DNA of 64,000 nt. Origin: Euryodendron excelsum. Taxonomy: Eukaryota; Streptophyta; Magnoliopsida; Ericales; Pentaphylacaceae. Every line of letters begins with the position of its first letter. The stretch's first letter is position 1. The DNA is taken from assembly GCA_033060915.1 (NCBI GenBank), contig CM065399.1:10854501-10918500 (forward strand), in the 5' to 3' direction. Both the position numbers and the translations under genes were made by a program. Below, piece after piece: positions 1-11,029 of this stretch. The notes under the pieces were generated by a model. That model did not search any database. It was not told where the DNA came from and saw nothing but the letters and a program-made list of their open reading frames with translations.

Positions 1-1146
1 AAGGCTCTTGGAAAAGTTTATCCTAATAGTGAATAGGTTAGGAAGATTCTAAAATCATGGCCAAAGACTTGGGAAGCTAAGGTCACTGCCATTCAAGAAG
101 CTAAGGACCTTAATACCTTGCCATGACAAATAAGCTCACTCAAAGGCAACATGCCCAAGAAGATGAAGATAAGAAAAAGAAATCAGTAGCATTCAAATCC
201 ACCACTCAAGAAGATGAAACAGCAAGTGATGAGGATGATGAAGACATTGCTTTTATCACAAGAAAGTTCAAAAGGTTTATGAAGAGGAAATGGAGAAGTG
301 GAAAGAAGTAAGAAACCAAAGGAGATTCTAGCAAAGAATCGACTATAATATGTTTTGAATGCAAGAAGTCAGGCCACATAAGAGCTGACTACCCCATGCT
401 CAAAAAGAAAGGAAGGACAAACAACGAAAGAAAGGCAATGTCTGCTATCACTTAGACTGATGATGAGGAATCTACCTCCCAAGAGGAAACCTAACCTTAA
501 GAAGTGACTAATTTATGTCTCATGGCTTGTGAAGAAGAAAGTGAGGTATCATCTCCTAATCCTTCTCAATTTACATTTAATGAACTACAAAATGCATTTG
601 ATGATTTGATTGTTAAATTCAAAAAGATAGGAATAAAAAATAATCTTCTTATAAAGATGGTCTCTACACTAATCGAAGAGAATGAGGATTTACAAAAGGA
701 ACATAGAGAATTGAAAAATGAAATTTGTATTTTGAAAGAAGAAGTTAAAAAAAGTTTTATTTCAAAGGATTCCACTCTTTCAAAAGAAAGGTTAAAGAAA
801 ATCGCGTTTTAAGAGAAAAAGTTAAACACCTAGAAACATTTCTTTTTCGATGTGTAAGTGGAAAAGAAAAATTGGATACTATTCTAGGAAAACAAAAATG
901 CTCTCTTAATAAAGCTGGACTTGGTTTTAATCCCTTCAAAAGGAGAAAGTTTTAAAAAACTAGATTTATCCCCTCTACAGAAAAATCACATATTTGATGT
1001 TTTTATTGCCAAAAGGTAAGACACATTGCTACTAGATGTTATGCTATGCAAAGATTGAATGCTCCTAATAATGCATGGGTTCTAAGAAGGCCATTTAGAA
1101 CTAACTCACAAGGACCTAAGATGGTTTGGGTAGCTAAGATTAAGTG
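1..1146 (+). pseudogene. copia 1 gag (nucleocapsid part), broken
   Basis: Gag packages the element RNA in virus-like particles. The first 40 codons (ALGKVYPNSE, stop, then a stretch with KTWEAKVTAIQEAKDL) match the C-terminal part of the copia gag (UBN2) domain as I know it. A CCHC knuckle at 351-392 reads CFECKKSGHIRADY: its last cysteine is replaced by Tyr (TAC). A Glu/Lys-rich coiled-coil spacer follows at 504-812. A second, complete CCHC knuckle lies at 998-1039 (CFYCQKVRHIATRC). Two knuckles separated by a coil is typical of Sirevirus gag. In-frame stops and a frame change around 122-340 break the gene. The N-terminus is outside the window. Confidence 0.8.
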
Positions 1147-2540
1147 AACTATTTTGTAGGTATGTCTTCAAGCTAAATCCAAGAAGAACCATTGGTACTT
1201 GGATAGTGTATGCTCAAGACACATGACGGGAGATGAAGCTCAGTTCACTTCTCTCTCACCAAAGGATGGAGGATTTGTCATATTTGGAGACAATAACAAA
1301 GGAAAGATTATTGGTATAGGTAGTATTGGTAAGAATTCTTCTACTTCTATTGAGAATGTTTTACTTGTTAAAGGACTCAAACACAATCTTTTGAGCATAA
1401 GTCAATTATGTGACAAGGGATGCAAGGTCGTATTTGAATCCTCAAAATATGATGTAGTTGATATCAATAGTAACAAGAAAATTTTCACTGGGCATAGGCA
1501 AGGCAATATGTATATCTTTGATCTTAATGACTTATCTCTTTGCAAAGTTGAGTGTCTTATTGCTATGAATGGTGATGAAAGTTGGTTGTGGTAGTAGAAG
1601 ACTTGGTCACATTAGCATGAGCATACTTTCGAAGATTTTTAAAAATAATTTGGTTAAAGGTCTTCCTAAAATCAAATTTGACAAATCTATAAATATGCTA
1701 ACCACTTCTAGGCTATTACAACTATTGCATATGGACTTATTTGGACCAACTAGGACTTTAAGTCTTGGTGGGAAACAATATGCATTTGTTATTGTTGATG
1801 ACTACTCTAGATTTATATGCACATTTTTTTGGCTCACAATGATGAAACAATTATTTTCTTTACAAAATTTTGCAACAAGGTTCAAAATAAGAAAGGTTTA
1901 CAATAACTTCTATAAGGATTGACCATGGTGAAGAATTTGATTGTAAACCTTTTGAAATATTTTGTGACAAAAATGATTTTGATCACAACTTTTCAGTTCT
2001 TAGAACACCTCAAAAAAATAGGGTTGTTGAGAAGAAAAATAAAACTTTGAAAGAAATGGGAAGAACTATGCTTTGTGAAAATGGATTGCCAAAGTATTTT
2101 TGGGTTGAGGTTGTCAATACAGCTTGTTATGTTTTAAACAAAATTTTGTTTAGAAAGTTTTTAAACAAAATCCCATATGAGCTTTGAAAAGAAAAGAAAC
2201 CAAATATTTCATACTTTAGAGCCTGTGGATGTAAATGTTTTGTGTTGAATAACAACAAAGACAACCTCGGTAAATTCAATGTAAAATCTAATGAGGGTGT
2301 ATTTCTTGAATACTCAACACATAGTAAGGCATATAAAGTCTATAATAAGAAGACTCTAATGGTTGAAGAATCAGTCCATGCCACTTTTGATGAACATAAC
2401 TCTCTATCTAGAAATGTTATGAGTGATGATATAGATGAAATGGAACAAGACTTAGACAAGTTGAACATCTATTCAAGCTCAAATAAAGACTTACAAAATG
2501 AGAAAGAAGTGCAAGAAGCCTCATCAAGCCAATAAGATGT
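1147..2540 (+). pseudogene. copia 1 protease and integrase, broken
   Basis: The retropepsin site at 1195-1230 reads WYLDSVCSRHMTGD; the third residue of the catalytic Asp-Ser-Gly triad is Val, so the protease is probably inactive. GAG-pre-integrase follows (HNLLSISQLCDKGC, 1381-1424) with a shift near 1590. The integrase core starts at HMDLFGPTRTLSLGGKQY (1728-1781) and continues to the third acidic residue in VVEKKNKTL (about 2020-2050). Compared with copia 2, about 18 codons are missing just before NMLTTSR (about 1685), removing the CxxC half of the HHCC zinc finger. A stop at 1920-1922, a frameshift downstream and a stop near 2187 also break the frame. The C-terminal part (2242-2535) ends in an acidic linker to RT. 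Confidence 0.85.
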
Positions 2541-2559
2541 CAATGAGGGTCTACTAAAG

Positions 2560-4209
2560 GAGTGAAAATTTGTGCATAAGCATCCAACTGAGCAAATCTT
2601 AGGTGATCCTTCACAAGGAGCAAGAACTAGATCCTCTCTTAGAAATATATGTAATCATCTTACATTTTTATTTTAAATAGAACCAAAATGCTTTCAAGAT
2701 GCTGAAAATGATGAGCTTTGGATAAATGCCATGCAAGAGGAATTGAACCAATTTGAAGGGAATAAGGTATGACACCTTGTTCCTAGGCCTAATGATCATC
2801 CTGTTATTGAAACCAAATGGGTCTTTCGAAATGAAATGGATGAATTTGGAATTGTTGTGAGAAACAAGGTAAGACTTGTTGCTCAAGGATATAACCAAGA
2901 GGAAGGCATTGGCTTTGATGAAACTTAAGCTCTGGTAGCTCGATTGGAAGCTATTAGAATGTTGCTTGCATTTTCATGTCTTAAGAACTTCAAACTTTAT
3001 CAAATAGATGTCAAAAGTGCATTTCTAAATGGTTTTATCACTAAAGAAGTATATGTTAAGCAACCTCCTGCATTTGAAGATCCAAAGTTTCCTATTCATG
3101 TTTTCAAATTATCAAAGGCTTTATATGGTTTGAAGTAAGCCCAAGGGTTTGGTATGAAAGATTGAGCAAATTTTTGATTGAAAATAGTTTCTTAAGAAGA
3201 ATGAGTGACACTACTCTTTTTATTAAGATTAGAATTAATGATATACTTTTGGTACAAATATATATAGATGCCATTATATTTGGTGCTACTAATGAATTGT
3301 TTTGCAAGGAATTTGCCAAGTGTATATAGGGAGAATTTGAAATGAGTACGATGGGAGAACTCAATTATTTTCTCGGTCTTCAAATCAAGCAATCAAAGGA
3401 AGGTATTTTTATCAATCAATCCAAATATATCAAGGATTTAATCAAAAAAATTTGGCATGCAAGATGTAAAGCCTGTAAGTACTCCAATGAGTACTTCAAC
3501 AAAATTGAACAGTGATGTGAAAGGTAAATCTATAGATACTAAACTTTATAGAAGCATGATAGGTTCGCTATTATACTTAACTACTAGTAGGCTTAATATT
3601 ATGTTTAGTGTTTGTCTGTGTGTAAGATTTCAATTTAATCCTAAAGATTATCATGTGATTGTTGTGAAGAGGATTTTTAGATATCTCAAGCACACATCTA
3701 ACCTTAGATTATGGTATCTAAAGGGCACATCTTTCAATTTAATTGGTTATATTGATGCTGATTATGTAGAGAGTAAAGTTGATAGGAAGAGCACAAGTGG
3801 CTCTTACCAACTCCTAGGCAATATGCTCGTACCTTGGTTTAGCAAGAAATAGAAATCAGTTACTCTCTCTACAGCTGAGGCTAAATATATAGAAGCTGAA
3901 AGTTGTTGTGCTCAAATGTTGTGGATTAAGTATTAATTAGAGGATTATGGTATGACATTTGAACATATACTCATTAGATGTGATAATAGTAGTGCTATAA
4001 ACTTGACTAATAATCATATTCAACACTCTCACACAAAATACATTGAGATTATATATCATTTCATGCGAGATCATGTGCAAAAAGGTGATATTGAACTTGA
4101 TTTTGTGGGCACAAAATTGCAATTAGCTGACATTTTCACAACATCATTAAGTGAGGATAGATTTTGGATGATAAGGAGAGAATTGGGAATGAATGATCCT
4201 ATATCTTGA
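2560..4209 (+). pseudogene. copia 1 reverse transcriptase and RNase H, broken
   Basis: RT fingers/palm motifs are clear: KWVFRNEMDEFG near 2815, then YQIDVKSAFLNGF (2998-3036). The active-site loop near 3260 reads YIDAIIFG, so the second catalytic Asp is Ala. The thumb and connection contain FLGLQIKQSKEGIFINQSKY (3370-3430). A frameshift falls in a run of A at about 3443. RNase H has YIDADYVESKVDRKSTSGS (3749-3805), LSTAEAKYIEA and CDNSSAINL, ending with ADIFTTSLSEDRF and a natural-looking stop at 4209. Stops at 2926, 3136, 3328, 3850 and 3934 interrupt it; those at 3136, 3850 and 3934 look like C-to-T changes of glutamine codons. The family converts element RNA to DNA; this copy is catalytically dead. 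Confidence 0.9.
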
Positions 4210-4352
4210 TTTTTGCTAAAATTAAGTGAAATTCATATCATTTGTGTTTTACATATAATCAAATGTGTTGATTGATTATATGAAATACATTTCTTATTCT
4301 TATGATTCATTGCATGCTCATATTAGAACATTTTTTTTTTCAAGAGAAGGAG

Positions 4353-4480
4353 CTGACACCTAAACCCTGTGTCGACCCTTGGGTTCATAAATGGTCAATC
4401 TGATACACTCTGTCTTCAAGTGTCGACACCTCATCCCTCATGTGTCAACACCTATGTCGGGCGCATATATTTTAAAACAC
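4353..4480 (+). promoter_or_regulatory. palindromic GTGTCGACAC-type motifs and TATA-like site before extra ORF
   Basis: Between pol and the extra ORF there are several copies of the palindrome family GTGTCGACAC or its variants (around 4353, 4371, 4421, 4441, 4454). A TATA-like CATATATTTTA follows at 4466-4476, and then a CT-rich leader (4500-4560) before the ATG at 4644. The same palindromes occur in the LTR of this element upstream of its TATA box (7379-7642). I infer a candidate internal promoter for the extra ORF; nothing in the sequence proves activity. Confidence 0.45.
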
Positions 4481-4643
4481 CCAAACTTTATGATCATTTG
4501 AAATTTTCCTCTTTCTTTCTCTCTCTCTCTTTCTTCGGACCAAAACCAACCAACACCAACCGCCCATCAAATCTCTCATCCTAACACCATACAAACCCTA
4601 ATTGATTTATCACTAACACTTTTCATCCTCCATTGATCCTTCT

Positions 4644-6286
4644 ATGGCACCCAAAACTGACAAATCAAGAAAGGGTAAGAAAGCCATAGACGTGTCAACC
4701 CCTCAATTTCAAAAGCGCCAAAAAAGGAAATACAAGGGCAATCGAGTAAGGGTAAGGAGGAGAAGAAGAAAAACAAGAAGGGAGATTCTCGGTCTTCTAT
4801 AACCCTAGAAAGGAATGAGTTATACTTTAGTGAAGACAAAGCCCAAGAGAGGTATAATACTACTTTCTCTCTAAGGAAGGCTTTTGACGGTAGGTGGGTG
4901 GATTACACATTCTTTAACATACATCGATTTTAGTTGAACACAAAGCTAGAAAATTTGGGATGGAAACCCATGACAACCCTAAAAGATGATGTGTACTCTA
5001 ACCTTGTTGCCCATTTTTTATGCTAATGCTGAAAGAGAATATGGAAATGTATCTATTGTAAGTTATGTAAAGGGTGTCACTTTTACTTTGAGTAAAACTG
5101 TTGTTAGAGAAATTCTTGGCATTGGACTTGGAGGAGAAGTTAGAGATGATGTGCCTAGAAAGGAACAATTAAAAGTCCTTTATGGAAAGGAGATGGATGA
5201 ATGTATACAACCCCTAGCCAATGACTTGCCTCTTGAACTTAGATTGGTGCATCACTTTGCTTGCCCTATATTTATTCCCAAGGTTGGAAAATATGAGTAC
5301 ATTTTTGACAAAGAATTGTTTTTCATGTGGGCTTACTTAACTGGCTCTAAAATAGACTTTCCCTTGTTCATATTGGATCATATGTTTAAAGCCACCATAA
5401 CCAAGATCAGCCTGCCATATGACATCTTTTTTACCAAAGTCTTTAAACATTTCAAGACAGATTTGAAGAATGAGAATAAGAGAACTCCAAAGTCCATTAG
5501 TGATGAATATAATGAAAACACTCTAAAAAAGATGGGATATATTCTAAAAGGTAACAAGTGGACTCCCAAACCCACTAAGAAAACACATCAGAGTGAGACC
5601 TCCAAAGAAAAGACCACAACAGGAGTAGTTCTAAGGGAAGGAGTAACAGAATAAACCTTGTTCAAGATTTTGAGGAAAGTGAAGGTGGTATGGGTGGGTT
5701 CATGGCACAAGTGATGGAATCCTTAGAAAAATTGAACAAGAAGGCAGATATTGCTGCCACAAGAATGATGTTTATTGAAAGAAAAGTAAGAGAATTGAAG
5801 AAGAAAGTGAAATTTCTGAGAAAAGGAAAAGAAAAAATGAAAAAAGTTGAAGAAGAAGAAGAAAAGGAAGGGGAGGAAGAAAACTTAGAAGAAGACAACT
5901 TTGAGGAAGAAGCAAATGAGGATCAAGAGGATAAAAGAGAAGGTGAAAATGAAGAAAACAAAGGTGAAGATGATGAAGAGGAAGAAAATGCTTAAAAGGA
6001 TACTGGGGCAGAGGAACAAGGCCAAGAAGATGACTCCTCTGCAACTGAGTCCAATGCTCCTATTCCTTCTTCTGGTCACAAATATGGGTTGAGAGATAGA
6101 CCTAAAAAGAAATTCTCAAACACCATAGAAAACCCTCTTGTACTAACCTATCTCCACCTTCCTCTCACAACTAAGATCACCCATTTTTGTCTTCTCTCTT
6201 GCTTTTTCTTTCTTGCATTTTCATTTCTACATATTCGAAGGATGGTGTGCCATCCTCAAAGACAATATTTATATAGTATTTTGTGA
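4644..6286 (+). pseudogene. extra ORF in env position (plant transposon-protein-like domain, coiled coil, acidic tail)
   Basis: The start MAPKTDKSRKGKKAID at 4644 is Lys-rich. The frame shifts near 4780, and again at about 5005-5020 in a run of T. The main domain (4986-5654) includes NVSIVSYVKGVTFTLSKTVV, VREILGIGLGG and LPLELRLVHHFACPIF; it resembles the uncharacterised plant transposon-protein family (PF20167 by memory). After a short break (5655-5689), 5690-5995 gives a coiled coil (LEKLNKKADIAATRMMFIE) and a very Glu-rich acidic stretch. One in-frame stop (5993-5995) is followed by GHKYGLRDRPKKKF and a hydrophobic end (about 6176-6240). The position matches the env-like ORF of Sireviruses, but I see no clear signal peptide or envelope motif. 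Function is unknown. Confidence 0.65.
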
Positions 6287-6743
6287 ATGTTAATTGTCTG
6301 AACCTTTGTAGTACTTTTGTGAATGAAATATGACTTTGTTGTTAATGCTTTGGTGGATAAATGTGTGGATTGCTGCCTTATTTATAGTTATTATCTGTTT
6401 TAAAATTTTTTACTATTGTACCTGTCTAAATCCTATCTTTTATTTCTCTCTTTGATAAATTGACAAAAAGGAGGAGAAAAATAGTAATGGTAATTTTTTT
6501 AGGATCATGCTTACCAAATGTCTAGTTTAAGTGTATGACTTTTGTTTAAGTGTATGCTTACCTAATAACTCTTACTTTGACTACTTACCAATGTCTTGTT
6601 TTTTAATGTATAACTTTTGTTTAATGGGAAAAAAAATTTGCATATGGTTAATGGGAAGAAAATTTGCATATAGTACAAGGGAAGAATCTATAACTTCTCC
6701 TATGATGGCTTTGATAATATTGCTTTGAAGAATTTGTGCATTA
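6287..6743 (+). other. non-coding 3' region of copia 1
   Basis: AT-rich sequence between the extra ORF and the purine tracts. It has direct repeats of the type TTGTTTAAGTGTATG (6530-6560) and AATTTGCATATRGT (6636-6672). No coding or RNA signal is visible. Confidence 0.5.
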
Positions 6744-6881
6744 TAAAAGAAAGGGGGAGTATGCATCAATTGCAAAATCATAAAAGAAAGGGGGAGCATT
6801 TTTTTGGTATGAAATCCTACTCTTTGCTTATTTCATTTCGTCTCATACTTTGCAAAGGTTTTGTCTTCATAAAAAGGGGGA
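6744..6881 (+). promoter_or_regulatory. three polypurine tracts upstream of copia 1 3' LTR
   Basis: Purine tracts with the shared core AAAGGGGG lie at 6744-6759, 6781-6796 and 6871-6881; the last abuts the LTR. Polypurine tracts resist RNase H and prime plus-strand DNA. Several copies in tandem are a known Sirevirus trait. The first two are followed by GTATGCAT and GCATTTTT respectively, and the third by the LTR start. Confidence 0.75.
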
Positions 6882-7378
6882 TATTATTGACTCAGTCCTT
6901 GAATTTTATGATAACCAAACTTTATGTTAGTTTTCTAATGTTTTTATTTAGTGTGCAGAAAAATAGAAAATAAATCAAAGATTTAATAACTTTTTGTATA
7001 TCAAAAATTATGGCATAACAAAAAAGCTTATGCATAACAAGTTGAGGATGAGAAAAGGAGAATAATGACATCTATTCAAATATTAATCTAATGAATTGAT
7101 TTCGAAGAGATTGAAGGCACTTAAAGAATAAATCATCAAGCTTTTACAAGATACATGGGAGATTCAAGAAGATGGTCTTGAAGGCATCAAATGTTGTTCA
7201 AGTTTGATCAACAAGAAAAAAATTCCATCTAAAATTAAATTGGAGCTTTTTCAAGTAACTACACTTGATTGAAGATCATTTAAGAGTTTTTTGGTACCCC
7301 AAAGTAAACACTCCTTGAAGAACTTGAATTATCTAAAGAAAATCGACTAAGAAAAACATAGAAGACAATATATGAGTT

Positions 7379-7642
7379 TAAGGAGTCGACACATGAAACC
7401 AGAAGGCAAGACTTGAAGAATGCACTGTAGGTGTCAACACATGAAGACAGAGGACAAGACTTAAGGAATGTAACCGTAGGTGTCGACAGATGGTCTTGAA
7501 GTGTTGACACATAAAAGACAGTGACCAAGGACAAGCATGATGTGTTGACACATGGTCTTGAGGTGTCGACATATGCAAGCCAGTGACCAAATAACAACAT
7601 GATGTGTCGACACATGGAGTATAGGTGTCGACACCTAAGTCT
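7379..7642 (+). repeat. cluster of GTGTCGACAC-type palindromes in copia 1 LTR
   Basis: At least eight copies of a 10-bp palindrome family (GTGTCGACAC, GTGTTGACAC, GTGTCAACAC) occur in 265 bp. They alternate with the repeated phrases CATGGTCTTGAGGTG and CAGTGACCAAG. The cluster lies about 90 bp upstream of the TATA box, so it is in U3. Palindromic repeats in this place have been described for Sireviruses; they could be protein-binding sites. Confidence 0.75.
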
Positions 7643-7730
7643 AACAACTATATTTTTAAACGTTATATTGGTCTGATCTCGCATTAAATGAAGCCTCAAC
7701 CACCTCCAAAGACTCAAATTAATGAAGGGG

Positions 7731-7739
7731 TTTATATAG
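7731..7739 (+). promoter_or_regulatory. TATA box of copia 1 LTR
   Basis: TTTATATAG lies about 90 bp after the palindrome cluster and about 590 bp before the LTR end, a fitting place for the U3/R promoter. The call is by motif and position only. Confidence 0.5.
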
Positions 7740-8330
7740 AAGACTCCAAACACATTTATTGAAAAAGAGATACAATATTTTTCCAACATTTGATGATCTT
7801 GAGCTGAACATTCCTTACACGTTAAAATATTCCCTTTGTCCTCAAGGGTTGGCATTTAGTGAGCTATTCAATTCTCATATACTCTTCATAGAGAGTGTGT
7901 ACTTCAATTGTACATTTCATATACACTTGTGAGTTAGAGTTTGAGTGTTCTCTAGTTTAAGAAAAACACTTGTGTAAGTTTGAGAAATTTTGGACAAAAT
8001 TCTTGAGACATTGAAGCTTGGATGTAAGCTTCAAGGAGATTGAGCTAGGCACTTCAACTAGCCTCCATCTTGTAATTGGATATTGCATAGTGGAAGAAAA
8101 CTTCAAGGGGATCTTGGGGGTGAGGATGTAGACCACAAGTTGTGGTTGAACCTCGGTAATTCTTGGTGTCTTATTTTGTGCTTTGCTTTCATTTCTTGCT
8201 TGATTATATTGCATTGCATAAACCTTGAATTATTGTTACATTGCTTAGATTAATTTTAATTAGTCTTAACTGTAATTAGTTTTGAAAAACCCAATTCACC
8301 CTTTTTTTTGGGTTGCCTTTTGGGTCAACA

Positions 8331-8754
8331 GAGATGACAATTTGGTTCACTGTAGTCTTGGTCTTAGTCGCGGTGGCATTCATTTCAGTGTCAGGATGTC
8401 GTGTCTTAAAGCTTGGAAAAGTTCTTGTTGCTTTGCTTTCAATCTCTCGTCATGTTTGTATAAGACATTTGGATTTAAGTAATATTTTTATTTTGCCTCA
8501 TGTTAGTTGAGTTTGTGGGTTTGTTATGTACCTAGGTTTGAAATGATGTGTGTACGGTCATGGTATTGTTTACTCTAATGTACTTTATGGTTATGCATGG
8601 TTGGTCCATGGTTAGATAAAGTAATGATGTTTATTCCGCTGTGTTCTATTTTTAGGTGTGGATTATGGTGTCGTTCATAAGTACGGTGACATGTGCGATC
8701 TCGCCTCGTGTAATGTGACATTAATGATGTCTAATTGGGATGAGAGTGTAACAT
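8331..8754. other. unassigned spacer, possible degraded LTR end
   Basis: No coding match. The segment ends GGGATGAGAGTGTAACA at about 8753, which looks like the CA end of a plant gypsy LTR; the sequence just before it (GTGCGATCTCGCCTCG) is also of that style. I cannot find a matching start or target duplication. It separates the end of copia 1 from the broken start of copia 2. Confidence 0.3.
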
Positions 8755-10179
8755 GCTAAAGGCCTTAAGCACAATTTGTTGAGCATTAGTTAATTGTGTG
8801 ACAAAGGTTGTAAGGTAGTGTTTCAATCCTCTAAGTGCATTGTAGTAAACATAAATAACAACATGACCATATTGACTGGACATAAACAAGATAATATTTA
8901 CATTTTTAACTTAAATGGCTTATCTTCTTGCAGAATAAAATGTCTTGCTGCTATGAACAGTGAAAATAGTTGGGTGTGGCATAGAAGGTTTGATCATATT
9001 AGTATGAGTATGCCTTCAAAAATTTTAAAAAATGAACTAGTGAACGGTTTTTCTGAACTTAAATTTGAAAAAGACAAAATTTGTGATGTATGTCAAATGG
9101 GGAAGCAAACCAAAATTTTTTTCAAATCTACTAACATGCTCTCTACCTCTAGGCCACTACATCTTTTGCATATGGATTTGTTTGGACCAACTAGAACCTT
9201 AAGTCTAGGTGGCAAGCAATATGCGCTTGTTATTGTTGATGATTACTCAAGGTACACTTTGACATTTTTTTCTAGCTCACAAGGATGAAACAATTGTTTT
9301 ATTCACTAAGTTTTGCAAAAAATGTTCAAAATAAAAAAGGATTTATAATCGTAGCAACTAGGACTGATCATGGTGGTGAGTTTGATTGCAAACCTTTTGA
9401 AATGTATTGTGGTGAAAATGGTTTTGATCACGATTTTACAGCACCTACAATTTCTTAACAAAATGGGGTTGTTAAGAGAAAAAATAAAACTTTGAAAGAA
9501 ATGGGGAGAACAATGCTTTGTGAAAATAATTTGCCAAAATAATTTTGGGCTGAAGCTGTTAATATAACTTGCTATGTTTTAAACAGAGTTTTGGTGAGAA
9601 AATTTTCAAACAACCCCTCATATGAGCTTTGGAAAGGCAAGAAACTAAATGTTTCATAATTTAAAGCTTTTGGATTCAAATGCTTTGTGTTAAATAATAA
9701 TAAGGACAACTTTGGTAAGTTTGATACAAAATCAGATGAGGGTGTCTTTCTTGGCTATTCCACTCATAGCAAGGCCAATAGAAATTTCAATAAAAGAACT
9801 TTAGTTATTGAAGAATCAGTGCATGTTACATTTGATGATTTAAATTCTTTGCCAAAGAATATTGTGAGTGATGATGTAGATGATGTAGAACAAAGTTTGG
9901 ACAAGTTGAACATCAATCTAACTCAAAGTAAAGCTCCATTACAAGAGAAAGAAGATCAACACATTCGTTCAAGCTAACTGTATATAAATTAAGGGCTGCC
10001 AAAGGAATAGAAGTTTGTCTACAACCGTCCAACATAACAAATGTTAGGTGATCCATCACAAAGGGTAAAAATAAGATCATCTCTTAGAAATATATGTAAC
10101 CATCTTGCTTTTCTATCACCAATTAAACCAAAATGCTTTCAAGAAGCTGAAAATGATAAATTTTGGATTATGGCCATGC
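8755..10179 (+). pseudogene. copia 2, left part: integrase and start of RT, truncated
   Basis: This is a second Sirevirus-like copia, clearly a different copy from element 1. It begins abruptly in GAG-pre-integrase (LCDKGCKVVFQSSK, 8794-8838). The integrase HHCC finger is complete (HRRFDHIS; CDVCQMGKQ), followed by HMDLFGPTRTLSLGGKQYA and VDDYSRY; a frameshift lies near 9270-9285. The second acidic site reads RTDHGGEFD (about 9360). The third site near 9470 reads VVKRKNKTL: Lys stands where copia 1 has Glu, so catalysis is lost. The C-terminal part runs 9687-9977. The RT region starts at about 10041 and stops at 10179 with KFWIMAM, where a gypsy LTR has been inserted. The gene resumes at 59176. 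Confidence 0.85.
10175..10179. repeat. target-site duplication CATGC, left copy
   Basis: CATGC here and at 59176-59180 directly flank TGTTGCGCCC (start) and GGTGCTTACA (end). Removing the insertion and one copy rejoins the copia 2 RT reading frame across the site. Confidence 0.92.
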
Positions 10180-11029
10180 TGTTGCGCCCAGATTTTTCGC
10201 ACTCGAGGAATACACACACAAGCGGGAAAAAAGCTGTACTCTTTTTTTAAAACTCACCCTTCTAGAAGAATGAGTGCGACTATGTTTGAATTGAAAATTG
10301 GTTTGAATAAAGGGCTTTTGGAAAAGATTTGGAGTCGCCACCTAACTTGATTAAGGTGAGTTAGGTCACCTAAAAACTAAGCATAATCCGAAAACTACAC
10401 TTAGGGTTTTGGAAAATGATTTTGAAAATATCTCCTCAAGAGATGGTTTTTAAGAAAATAGGTTGTTTGGCAACCTTTGGAAAATATTTAAGCCCTTTTT
10501 GAAAAATAACTCCGTTTTTGGTCTTTCGAAAACAGTGATCTAGGTTCGGAGGTTGGTTATGTGTAGGGAAGATGCACTAAGCCATCACCCTACCCCGCCC
10601 TTACAGTACCTACATGTCTATTTACCCTAGATTCACCTATGATAGTGTTCAACTAATAAATGTCCAATCCTATTTACTTTAGAAAAGAATTTAGAAAATA
10701 AATTGACATGATGCATGATATGCAAGTGCAACAAGAATATTTGATTTGAAAATAGATTTTGAAAAGAAATTGATTCGATTTTAAAAGAGATTTGAAAAGA
10801 TAGATTTGAAATTGAAAAGTTTAGAAATTGGAAAGAGAGATTTGAAAATAGAAATTTGGAATTGGAAATTTGAAAATAGATTGGAGATTCAGAAAGATTT
10901 TGTGGAAATAGAAATTTGAAAAATGTTGTGACCGCACCCATGAGGGTTGCCTACGTATCCTTTTGGAGGAATCAGATCAGTCGGAGTTCGGACAAGAGTC
11001 CGATTGAAAATAGAAGGTTGGATTGGAAG

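Larger units (their letters stand above)
1..8330 (+). mobile_element. Sirevirus-type Ty1/copia element 1 (right part, decayed)
   Basis: The order on the plus strand is gag with two zinc knuckles, protease, integrase, reverse transcriptase, RNase H, an extra ORF, purine tracts and an LTR. Integrase before RT is the Ty1/copia order. An extra ORF after pol, repeated GGGGGA purine tracts and palindromic repeats in the LTR are features described for the plant Sirevirus lineage. The 5' LTR and start of gag lie upstream of the window. Reading frames are broken by many stops and a few frameshifts, so this copy cannot be autonomous. The right end is the TG/CA-type boundary at 8330. Confidence 0.9.
6882..8330 (+). 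repeat. copia 1 3' LTR
   Basis: The left edge sits directly after the last purine tract. It reads TATTATTGAC, so the expected initial TG is mutated or the true edge is a few bases inside (6885). The right edge ends GGGTCAACA at 8330; TATTGAC and GTCAACA form the short terminal inverted repeat. The end is preceded by the run CCAATTCACCC and TTGGGTTGCC, typical of Sirevirus LTR ends as I know them. It contains a palindrome cluster (7379-7642) and a TATA box (7731-7739). The length is about 1.45 kb. The mate LTR is outside the window. Confidence 0.8.

Noticed and set aside
7280..7855. Minus-strand frame of 191 codons in the copia LTR
   Set aside because: Cys/His/Ser-rich reading of the repeated GTGTCGACAC palindromes; no protein-like conservation and it lies within an LTR.
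10633..10941. Minus-strand frame rich in Phe, Ser and Asn (also at 41644-41976 and 54320-54628)
   Set aside because: Low-complexity GA-rich LTR sequence; it recurs in each LTR copy because the LTR recurs, not because a protein is conserved.
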